Assembly (NCBI GenBank): GCA_905182935.1
Contig: CAJJDL010000244.1
Coordinates: 1 to 7,179, forward strand
DNA from: an uncultured Nitrospinaceae bacterium
GTDB lineage: Bacteria; Nitrospinota; Nitrospinia; Nitrospinales; VA-1
Reading direction: 5' to 3'
Length of the DNA stretch: 7,179 nt
Of the stretch, positions 1-5,401 are shown piece by piece (position 1 is the stretch's first letter; each line of letters starts with the position of its first letter). The position numbers and the translations under genes were made by a program. Under the pieces are notes generated by a model, which saw only the letters and a program-made list of their open reading frames with translations, made no database searches and had not been told where the DNA came from.

Positions 1-2
1 CT

Positions 3-914
3 GCTGCAGATATGAATAGAGATGGAGTGGATGACCTCGTCTTAATTACTTCTTTGAAAAAGGTACGGGTTTTAAAAATACTGTTCAATAATGGTAAAGG
101 CTATTTTTATTCGAAGCCAGGAGTTGAGCTACCCCCTATTGCGCAGAGTATAGAACGCTTAGACCTATTTGATTTAGATCAAGATGGTGATGTTGATTTT
201 TTGTTAACTGGGAATAAGTCACTAGGAGATACAAGAAAAACTCAGAACAGGCAAAGTCAAATATTTATTAATAATGGTAGACAAAAATTTGAGGATGCGA
301 CCTCCCTCCTGTGGCCTGATTTGCCTGCAGGAATTGTTGATACAAGTATTGCCGACTACGATGAAGATGGTTTTCCGGATGTATTTTTAGTTTATAGTAA
401 CGGTCAAAATAGGTTATTAATAAATAATAGCGTAGGAAAGTTTTTTGATAAGACGGACAGGTTACTCCCAAGAATTTTAGACCAAAGTACTTATGCAGAT
501 TGGGCTGATTTTGACCTAGATGGTGATAATGATCTGCTTATTACTAATAAGTCAATTGAGAAACGTTACCAGAGTTACTCTAAAGAGATGTGCTATTTTT
601 TAGAGAATGATGGTTATGGGCGATTTCATAAAAGATCAAGTAAAAAACTACCTTCTGTGCAAGCGTCCCATGTTTATCTTTTAGATGCTAATGGGACAGG
701 CATCCCAGACGTCATTATTCTCAATAAAAAAAGAATTTATTATTTGGTTGGGAAAGGGAAGTGGAACTTTAGTTTAGAAACAAAAAAGAGATTTCCCGAA
801 ACAAGCCCAATGAAAGAAATAGTATTTGGAGATATTAATGGAGATGGCTTCCTTGACTTATTGGGCATAGAAATAAATAATAGTCCTAAACTCTGGTTAA
901 ATAGGGTTGATTAA
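3..914 (+). CDS. FG-GAP/VCBS repeat protein, C-terminal part (5' end outside window)
   Basis: This is the C-terminal part of a calcium-binding beta-propeller protein of the FG-GAP/VCBS type. Such proteins are usually secreted or surface-exposed. The frame is open from base 3, and the first in-frame ATG (base 12) falls inside a repeat motif (D-M-N-R-D-G-V-D-D), so it is not the real start and the gene begins upstream of the window. Counting from that ATG, loops of the form D-x-D/N-x-D-G-x-x-D lie at residues 54-62, 115-123, 166-174 and 274-282. A degenerate copy, D-A-N-G-T-G-I-P-D, lies at 225-233. Repeat spacing is about 50-60 residues. Most repeats also carry an N-N-G or N-D-G turn after the motif (residues 26-28, 87-89, 199-201). 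The protein ends 18 residues after the last loop, with no sorting domain or membrane anchor at the C-terminus. Role and ligand are unknown. The next gene starts 96 bases downstream. Confidence 0.87.
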   Translation, partial: AADMNRDGVDDLVLITSLKKVRVLKILFNNGKGYFYSKPGVELPPIAQSIERLDLFDLDQDGDVDFLLTGNKSLGDTRKTQNRQSQIFINNGRQKFEDATSLLWPDLPAGIVDTSIADYDEDGFPDVFLVYSNGQNRLLINNSVGKFFDKTDRLLPRILDQSTYADWADFDLDGDNDLLITNKSIEKRYQSYSKEMCYFLENDGYGRFHKRSSKKLPSVQASHVYLLDANGTGIPDVIILNKKRIYYLVGKGKWNFSLETKKRFPETSPMKEIVFGDINGDGFLDLLGIEINNSPKLWLNRVD

Positions 915-1010
915 GGGTTTTTATCGATACTTATATTTAGTGGAAGATATTTTTAAGTTTTTAGAGTTTTGGTGTAATCTTTTAACCACTTATTTTCCAA
1001 GAAAGATGTC

Positions 1011-1916
1011 ATGTCATATTTCAAGAAACTAACTTTTTTAAAAGTTTTAACAACTATTGCATGGGCTGATGGGGAGGTAACGCAATCTGAGCTAAATATT
1101 CTCAAGTCTTTTTATAAAAAATTTAATTTAGGTAAAGAGGAACTTGCCGAATTAAAATATTATCTTGCAGCACCGATTTCAAAAAAAGAACAAATGGGTT
1201 TATATGATCAATTGATCAATGAACTGGGTTCTTTAAGAGAGAAAGAAGAAATTTTATCTGCTTTGGAATCTATGGAGCACGCAAATAAACGAATAGGTGG
1301 TGAAGAAAAAGAATTATTGAACCAGTTTCGTAAATTACTTGAGAAGCCATCAATTACTAAAAGATCACTTGGAAGAATTAGAAGTTTATTTGCGAAGACC
1401 ATTTTTTTTAGTGCTCGTGATAAAGACCAAGATTTGGAAAGATATTTCAAGAGAAAGGTTATTAATAAAATAGAGTTGAAAGCAGTAAGACAAGGTATTA
1501 AAATTAATATACCAGATGAAAAATTGCACTTCATTTGCCTTTTTGGGGCAATAATGGCAACTATTGCAAATGTAGATGGGAGTTTTGATGAATTGGAGAA
1601 GAAAGCTCTTAAGAAAGCCTTGTCTGATCGTTTTGACTTTCCCAAAAAAGAGCTTAATCTTCTATTTGAAGTGATTTCCGAGATAACCGCACAGGGGGTT
1701 GATATTCACGAGGTAACCACTGAACTTAACAATCTAACCACCTATAATGAGAAGGTTGGTATGGCCGATTGTATGTTCGCGGTCGGTGGAGCTGATGGAG
1801 AACTTTCGCATGATGAAGCTGAAGAAATTAGGCGAATTACAAAAGCTATGCGCATTCCGCATAAAGTTTTTATTGATTCTAAAATGAAAATTCTTTCTCA
1901 TCTGCGAAAGGTTTAA
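1011..1916 (+). CDS. Protein with two TerB-like domains
   Basis: A 301-residue helical, probably cytoplasmic protein that appears to contain two TerB-like (tellurite resistance/DjlA-type) modules. The first spans about residues 5-110 and has the loop W-A-D-G-E-V-T-Q-S-E at 18-27. The second spans about residues 172-300 and has V-D-G-S-F-D-E-L-E at 188-196 and A-D-G-E-L-S-H-D-E at 261-269. These acidic D-G-x-(h)-x-x-x-E loops at helix starts are the family hallmark and are thought to bind metal. In the first module the second loop is degenerate (R-I-G-G-E-E, 94-99). A basic linker, about 111-170, joins the modules. There is no signal peptide, membrane segment or J domain. The ATG has only a weak purine-rich stretch (AAGAAAGA) in front. 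No other ter genes are in view, so tellurite resistance should not be assumed; a stress-related role is only a possibility. The family call rests on motif recognition. Confidence 0.75.
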   Translation: MSYFKKLTFLKVLTTIAWADGEVTQSELNILKSFYKKFNLGKEELAELKYYLAAPISKKEQMGLYDQLINELGSLREKEEILSALESMEHANKRIGGEEKELLNQFRKLLEKPSITKRSLGRIRSLFAKTIFFSARDKDQDLERYFKRKVINKIELKAVRQGIKINIPDEKLHFICLFGAIMATIANVDGSFDELEKKALKKALSDRFDFPKKELNLLFEVISEITAQGVDIHEVTTELNNLTTYNEKVGMADCMFAVGGADGELSHDEAEEIRRITKAMRIPHKVFIDSKMKILSHLRKV

Positions 1917-1953
1917 AAGTAATTAAATGGTTTTAGTTTTATCGGGCTCGGTT

Positions 1954-1976
1954 TGGCGATGCCATAGATTTTTTTT
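1954..1976 (+). terminator. Weak candidate terminator after the TerB-like gene
   Basis: A 4-bp stem, TGGC (1954-1957) with GCCA (1961-1964) around a GAT loop, is followed after TAGA by a run of eight T (1969-1976). It lies 37 bases past the TerB-like stop and just before the next gene. The stem is short, so this could be a partial terminator or chance in AT-rich DNA. Confidence 0.25.
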
Positions 1977-1988
1977 GAAATAAGTATC

Positions 1989-1992
1989 GGAG
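1989..1992 (+). promoter_or_regulatory. Ribosome binding site deciding the GTG start at 2001
   Basis: GGAG sits 8 bases before GTG at 2001, which is good Shine-Dalgarno spacing. An in-frame TAA at 1998-2000 directly precedes the GTG, so the reading frame cannot start earlier. Together these fix the start of the small zinc-binding-type protein. Confidence 0.7.
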
Positions 1993-2000
1993 TTTATTAA

Positions 2001-2177
2001 GTGGTTCAGGAAAAAAAATTTATCGGAATTTTGTTCGAGTGTTGTAATGTTTACCGGCGCATTTATGTAAATAAGGAAAAAAATGCATATGAAGGTGGCT
2101 GTCCCAAATGTAATAGCAAAGTGAAAGTAACTATTGGCCTTGGTGGAACTGAGACACGTTTTTTTTCAGCACGTTAA
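2001..2177 (+). CDS. Small putative zinc-binding protein (58 codons, GTG start)
   Basis: A short gene in the space between the TerB-like gene and dtd. It starts at GTG, has GGAG 8 bases upstream, and follows a stop codon immediately. The product has 58 residues. It carries the segment F-I-G-I-L-F-E-C-C-N-V-Y (7-18), then G-G-C-P-K-C-N (32-38), then G-L-G-G-T-E-T-R-F-F (46-55). The Cys pair at 14-15 and the C-P-K-C at 34-37 could together bind one zinc as a compact ribbon. From memory this matches a conserved, uncharacterised mini-protein family of Deltaproteobacteria and relatives; I cannot confirm this without a search. It has no membrane segment or signal peptide, so it should be cytoplasmic. 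The conserved look of the motifs, the ribosome site and the fit between two same-strand genes all argue that it is real. Function is unknown. Confidence 0.78.
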   Translation: MVQEKKFIGILFECCNVYRRIYVNKEKNAYEGGCPKCNSKVKVTIGLGGTETRFFSAR

Positions 2178-2208
2178 AAATTTAGTTATTAGTATTCTTG
2201 AAATTTTT

Positions 2209-2236
2209 TTGTACAGACCCCCCCGCCTAATATTTT
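2209..2236 (+). promoter_or_regulatory. Weak candidate promoter for dtd
   Basis: TTGTAC (2209-2214) and TATTTT (2231-2236) are separated by 16 bases, about 30 bases before the GTG of dtd. Both boxes are imperfect, and the spacer holds an unusual run of seven C (2218-2224) in an otherwise AT-rich gap. Read-through from the upstream genes is equally possible. Confidence 0.22.
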
Positions 2237-2265
2237 AAAAATATTTTAATAGACGAGTATTATTT

Positions 2266-2703
2266 GTGAAATTGATTTTGCAACGTGTTTCCGGTGCCTC
2301 GGTTTTGGTTGATGGGGGAGTAATAGCTAGTATTAATAAAGGTATTCTCATTCTGTTTGGTGTGGAAAAAGGTGATGGTAAGGAACAGGTCTCATTTCTT
2401 GTAGATAAAACTTTAAATTTGAGGGTTTTTTCTGATGAGAATGGGAAAATGAACTTTTCATGCATTGATGTTAGAGGTGATATTCTGGTGGTATCCCAGT
2501 TTACTCTTTTAGGAGATTGTTCTCGCGGAAGACGGCCAGGGTTTGATAAAGTAGCTGACGCTGTTACTGCGCGGGATCTCTACGAATATTATGTTGAATT
2601 GTTATGCAAGTCAGGTCTTAAAGTTGACACAGGAAAATTCGGAGCGGATATGAAACTACAACTAGTAAACGATGGCCCAGTAACTTTTTTATTAGAGAGT
2701 TGA
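2266..2703 (+). CDS. dtd: D-aminoacyl-tRNA deacylase
   Basis: A complete 145-residue Dtd, the usual length for the bacterial enzyme. It hydrolyses D-amino acids (and mischarged glycine) from tRNA in the cytoplasm, recycling the tRNA and keeping D-residues out of proteins. The diagnostic motifs are present: the N-terminal M-K-L-I-L-Q-R-V-S-G-A-S-V opening, S-Q-F-T-L at 77-81 including the conserved Thr80, R-R-P-G-F at 89-93, and the C-terminal N-D-G-P-V-T at 135-140 that carries the Gly-cisPro pair essential for chiral selection. The start is GTG, supported by the family N-terminus; GACGAG about 8 bases upstream is a modest ribosome site. It follows the small zinc-type gene after 88 bases and converges with nuoN, whose stop lies 94 bases away. 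I see no clear terminator in that convergent gap. Nothing is missing or odd in the protein. Confidence 0.97.
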   Translation: MKLILQRVSGASVLVDGGVIASINKGILILFGVEKGDGKEQVSFLVDKTLNLRVFSDENGKMNFSCIDVRGDILVVSQFTLLGDCSRGRRPGFDKVADAVTARDLYEYYVELLCKSGLKVDTGKFGADMKLQLVNDGPVTFLLES

Positions 2704-2797
2704 TCTGTTTAGAAGCGAGGAGTTTTTTTTACCTTAATTTTATAATTTTTGTTGTGTGGTATATGGAAAGATATTCGACAAGCCTTATTGGAATAAT

Positions 2798-4345
2798 TTA
2801 GAAAGGGATCGACTCCAATGCAATCCTCATAAGACGGGAAGGAAAGAATCCAATCAAAATAATGGCAATAGTGCTTACTGCTACAATAGTTCCCATACCT
2901 CGGTGAATGATTACTTTTTCGTTACTTTCGTTTTCGTGAAAATACATTGCAACAATGATTTTAAGATAGAAATAAACTGAAATTACTGTGGCAATCACGG
3001 CCACAATGGTAATGAGTATGTAGCCATGTTTGATGGCAGCCATAAACACATAAAGTTTGCCAAAGAACCCTGCAGTCGGAGGAAACCCAGCAAGAGAAAG
3101 TAAAAATAGGCTCATCGCTCCAGCAAGCAGAGGATGACTTTTCGCTAATCCATTGAAACGGGAAATGGAATTACCTTCTGGCCCTTCTCCTTCCATTATA
3201 AAAACAACCGCAAAGGCTCCAATATTCATAAAGAGATACACATTAAGATAAAATATAAGGCTTGCCACTCCATCTTGGCTATTAGCGATAATACCTATTA
3301 AAAGGTATCCAGCGTGAGCTATCCCAGAATATGCAAGCATTCGCTTAACATCGCCTTGAAAGATAGCTGCGATATTTCCAACTAGCATTGTTAGAGCGGA
3401 TATGCCAAAAAGAAAGGGCATCCATATGCTACTTAATTCTGAAAATGCGGTAAAAAAAACTCTGGCGATTAATGCAAAAGCTGCCGCCTTTGTAGCAACA
3501 GACATGAATCCAGTTATTGGAGTGGGTGCACCCTGATATACATCAGGCGTCCATGAATGAAATGGTACTAGAGAGATTTTAAAAGCAAGTCCTGAAAATA
3601 GCAGTCCCATTCCTATATATACTAGTGTATTTCGACTATAGGGATTTAAACATTCTCCAGCTTCATTGCAGTGTAAAAGCTGTCCAATGAATCGAATTTC
3701 TGTTGTGCCAGTACCTGCATAGATCAGGGCCATTCCGTAAACCAAAATTGCAGAAGCAAATGCTCCTGTCAGCAAATACTTGACTGTTGATTCTTGAGAG
3801 GCAAGAGTGGCCCATTTTAATTTAGGAGCGTTTGATGGGTGTTCTTTCCCAGTTCCGTGCTTAGCTGAAAATCCGCAAAGGATATATAAAGAAATAGAGA
3901 ATATTTCAAGCGAAACAAATGCAGTGATCATATTTCCAGATTTTGCTAAAAACATCATTCCCACAACTGCCATTAGCACAAGAGAAAAATATTCAGATTT
4001 ATTTTCGTGGTCGGATTGTGGGTATCTTACCGAACCTAGTACTGGGAAAATTGCCATGACTAAAAAAATAATATTAAATCCCTGACCAAATTTATCGTGA
4101 ATCAAAGATTTGCTGAATATATCGGGAGATAGGCCATTTTCTAAAGTTGGGGCATTTCCCCATAATGAAAAAGAAAAGAAGAGTGAGATTGTAATACCTA
4201 CTAGTGTTGCCTTTGATAGGTATTCATTATTGTTAAAATTTTTACTCAGACCAATAAGTAAAATAAAAAAAGCCGTAAACAATAGTGTGAGCTCGGGAGT
4301 TAGAGCTGTCCAAAGCATATCTTCGTAGTTAATTTTAAATACCAT
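2798..4345 (-). CDS. nuoN: NADH-quinone oxidoreductase subunit N (complex I)
   Basis: A proton-pumping, antiporter-like membrane subunit of respiratory complex I, with about 14 membrane segments expected. From the ATG at 4345 it has 515 residues. The Proton_antipo_M signature is clear: S-L-E-I-F-S-I-S-L-Y-I-L with its membrane glutamate (137-148), F-K-I-S-L-V-P-F-H-S-W-T-P-D-V-Y-Q-G-A-P (247-266) with its lysine, V-A-T-K (275-278), and L-A-G-F-P-P-T-A-G-F-F-G-K (410-422). The conserved channel lysines and glutamate are therefore present and the gene looks functional. A TTG at 4357 would add four residues. I prefer the ATG because a GAG lies 7 bases before it and nothing like a ribosome site precedes the TTG. 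Loops after the fifth segment (G-T-G-K-E-H-P) and near Cys226/Cys232 look longer than in typical NuoN. The upstream neighbour is not nuoM, so this copy lies apart from any nuo operon. Confidence 0.95.
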   Translation of the reverse strand: MVFKINYEDMLWTALTPELTLLFTAFFILLIGLSKNFNNNEYLSKATLVGITISLFFSFSLWGNAPTLENGLSPDIFSKSLIHDKFGQGFNIIFLVMAIFPVLGSVRYPQSDHENKSEYFSLVLMAVVGMMFLAKSGNMITAFVSLEIFSISLYILCGFSAKHGTGKEHPSNAPKLKWATLASQESTVKYLLTGAFASAILVYGMALIYAGTGTTEIRFIGQLLHCNEAGECLNPYSRNTLVYIGMGLLFSGLAFKISLVPFHSWTPDVYQGAPTPITGFMSVATKAAAFALIARVFFTAFSELSSIWMPFLFGISALTMLVGNIAAIFQGDVKRMLAYSGIAHAGYLLIGIIANSQDGVASLIFYLNVYLFMNIGAFAVVFIMEGEGPEGNSISRFNGLAKSHPLLAGAMSLFLLSLAGFPPTAGFFGKLYVFMAAIKHGYILITIVAVIATVISVYFYLKIIVAMYFHENESNEKVIIHRGMGTIVAVSTIAIILIGFFPSRLMRIALESIPF

Positions 4346-4385
4346 ATTGGAACTCAAGTGGTGGATAGTGTTTCTAGAGAAAACG

Positions 4386-4396
4386 GGTACCGTACC
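4386..4396. repeat. Short inverted repeat GGTAC-C-GTACC upstream of nuoN
   Basis: GGTAC and GTACC are perfect inverted arms around a single central base, 41-51 bases before the nuoN ATG and 2 bases from the tandem repeat. The dyad symmetry and position would suit an operator or a regulator half-site pair, but no known consensus is recognised. Confidence 0.4.
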
Positions 4397-4398
4397 AT

Positions 4399-4428
4399 TT
4401 ATCTATTAAAAGATTATCTATTAAAAGA
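4399..4428. repeat. Two perfect tandem copies of a 15-base unit upstream of nuoN
   Basis: The unit TTATCTATTAAAAGA occurs at 4399-4413 and again at 4414-4428 without mismatch or spacing. On the minus strand, toward nuoN, each copy contains GATAA, giving -10-like boxes GATAAT and GATAAA about 60-75 bases before the start codon. No good -35 box pairs with them. The repeat may bind a regulator in the nuoN leader, or it may be slippage in AT-rich sequence. Confidence 0.6.
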
Positions 4429-4579
4429 CGTTTTTTAAAGTATTTTGTCGGTTTTTTCAAGTTAATGTTTTTAGGTCCTTTATTAAGCTTAAATAAGATG
4501 AACTCTTGTAAACGCCTAGTATCTTAAATTTAACTCAACTATAAGTCGCTAAAAAGTAAATATATTAGTCAACCTGACA

Positions 4580-4634
4580 CCAATATGAGAAGTTATTAGT
4601 TAATGAGTTAATCTCTTGATATTGGGTCCTTTTT
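4580..4634 (+). other. Imperfect stem-loop followed by a T run
   Basis: CCAATAT (4580-4586) pairs with ATATTGG (4619-4625), and GAGA (4587-4590) with TCTC (4612-4615), leaving a 3-base bulge and a 21-base loop. On the plus strand GTCC and five T (4630-4634) follow, which resembles an intrinsic terminator. No plus-strand gene lies upstream, so it could end a small RNA or an antisense transcript, or act within the minus-strand transcript leading to nuoN. The loop is AT-rich, so chance remains possible. Confidence 0.35.
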
Positions 4635-4691
4635 AAATCTCTTCTTAGCTTGTTTAAGCCATATTATATAGAAAATCAAGGTTAGTTGAGT

Positions 4692-4705
4692 AAGGGTTTT
4701 CCCTT
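4692..4705 (-). terminator. Weak hairpin after the aminotransferase/unknown unit
   Basis: AAGGG and CCCTT form a 5-bp stem with a 4-base loop, seven bases past the TGA of the 221-residue gene on the minus strand. No run of T follows directly in that direction, so this is at best a poor intrinsic terminator or an RNA-stabilising hairpin. Confidence 0.3.
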
Positions 4706-4711
4706 GAGAGG

Positions 4712-5377
4712 TCATTGCTGTTTTACTTTTGGGTAGACTTGACCTGCTTCCAGCACAACCCATTTCTCGGAAGTATCCCCTAAAGTTAGATCAAGGTAGT
4801 CGTTCAACTCAATTAGATTGAGAGCTTCTGGTGCAAGCTTCAGCCTTAAGAGGTGGTTTTCACGACGGCCTTTAAGTGAAATAAAACTTCCCTCAATTTT
4901 TTCGACCAAGAACACATCGTTTATCGTATTTTGAATAATTGGAGGGTCTTTAAGCGTTTTCGACGATTCATTATCTAGCAATTGGCTTAGCTTGAGGCAT
5001 CTCTCTTGTTTGGTGCATAGTTGTTTTACCAGTTGAGAGATATTTATCTTAGTAAATCCATGAGGGACTTTCTTCTTATCCAGCCAATCAAAAAAAGAAT
5101 ATACATCAAAAAGAATATGATTGATTTCCGACTTTTCAGTAACTGAATTAAATGGTAAATAAGCTATGATAAAATGACTAAGGTGTGTCAGCTCAATATC
5201 TTTTGGGTTTGCAGTTAATCGTGATGTGCCCCCCTGCTCTTCATTTGCAAGATCGCATTCGATTAGACTCGCGTGAAGAAGCGATAGGCTTTTGCCTAAT
5301 TTCGGTGTTAAGTCTTCCTTTGCAGTCAGAGAATGATTTAAGGTGGAATACTCATTCATTAATTCGTATAGAGTCAT
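4712..5377 (-). CDS. Hypothetical protein, unknown function
   Basis: A 221-residue protein that I do not recognise. The ATG has a strong ribosome site, AAGGAG 8 bases upstream. The gene follows the aminotransferase stop by 24 bases, so the two are almost certainly cotranscribed. There is no signal peptide or membrane segment. The N-terminus (1-45) looks helical. A central part (about 60-135) resembles a small helical bundle containing F-I-I-A-Y-L-P-F (69-76) and V-Y-S-F-F-D-W-L-D-K-K (92-102), somewhat like the SAM-like domain of tyrosine recombinases, but no catalytic recombinase domain follows. The C-terminal part (about 152-217) has alternating hydrophobic residues and ends in W-V-V-L-E-A-G-Q-V-Y-P (206-216), suggesting a small beta domain. 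Two cysteines (121, 127) lie close together, but no metal motif is formed. It may be a small accessory or nucleic-acid-binding protein, but this is a guess. Confidence 0.88.
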   Translation of the reverse strand: MTLYELMNEYSTLNHSLTAKEDLTPKLGKSLSLLHASLIECDLANEEQGGTSRLTANPKDIELTHLSHFIIAYLPFNSVTEKSEINHILFDVYSFFDWLDKKKVPHGFTKINISQLVKQLCTKQERCLKLSQLLDNESSKTLKDPPIIQNTINDVFLVEKIEGSFISLKGRRENHLLRLKLAPEALNLIELNDYLDLTLGDTSEKWVVLEAGQVYPKVKQQ

Positions 5378-5385
5378 AAAATTTT

Positions 5386-5391
5386 CTCCTT
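5386..5391 (-). promoter_or_regulatory. Strong ribosome binding site for the 221-residue gene
   Basis: CTCCTT on the plus strand reads AAGGAG on the minus strand, 8 bases before the ATG at 5377. It is the best Shine-Dalgarno sequence in the window and sits in the 24-base gap after the aminotransferase stop, so the downstream gene is translated independently from a shared message. Confidence 0.8.
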
Positions 5392-5401
5392 ATTCGGCTT
5401 T

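Larger units (their letters stand above)
4346..4711. other. Gene-free stretch between nuoN and the unknown 221-residue gene
   Basis: This AT-rich stretch of 366 bases has no convincing gene in any frame: short frames close quickly and lack ribosome sites. It holds the 15-base tandem repeat, the GGTAC palindrome and an imperfect stem-loop at 4580-4634. A small hairpin, AAGGG-TTTT-CCCTT (4692-4705), lies just past the stop of the minus-strand unit. The nuoN promoter should lie here because the gene is too far from its upstream neighbour for simple coupling, but I cannot name a confident -35/-10 pair. Confidence 0.6.

Noticed and set aside
1208..1645. Minus-strand open frame of 145 codons inside the TerB-like gene
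   Set aside because: It is antisense to a well-supported gene, has low-complexity Ser/Leu/Phe-rich composition typical of a shadow frame, and shows no motif.
1011..1916. Calling the double-TerB protein a tellurite resistance determinant
   Set aside because: No other ter genes are present, and TerB-like domains occur in many unrelated settings.
2235..2465. Minus-strand open frame overlapping the start of dtd
   Set aside because: It lies antisense to the conserved N-terminal half of dtd and shows no recognisable domain.
2785..2796. TTATT-GG-AATAA dyad between dtd and nuoN as a bidirectional terminator
   Set aside because: A two-base loop is too tight for a stable hairpin, the stem is all A-T and no T run follows.
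2756..2980. Plus-strand open frame of 74 codons after dtd
   Set aside because: Most of it is antisense to the nuoN C-terminus; composition is Asn/Lys-rich and no ribosome site or motif is visible.
3807..4328. Two plus-strand open frames opposite the N-terminal part of nuoN
   Set aside because: They mirror the nuoN coding strand, and nuoN motifs are unambiguous there.
4712..5377. Reading the 221-residue protein as a tyrosine recombinase or integrase
   Set aside because: The middle is loosely SAM-like, but the catalytic R...H-x-x-R...Y domain is absent and no attachment site or mobile gene is nearby.
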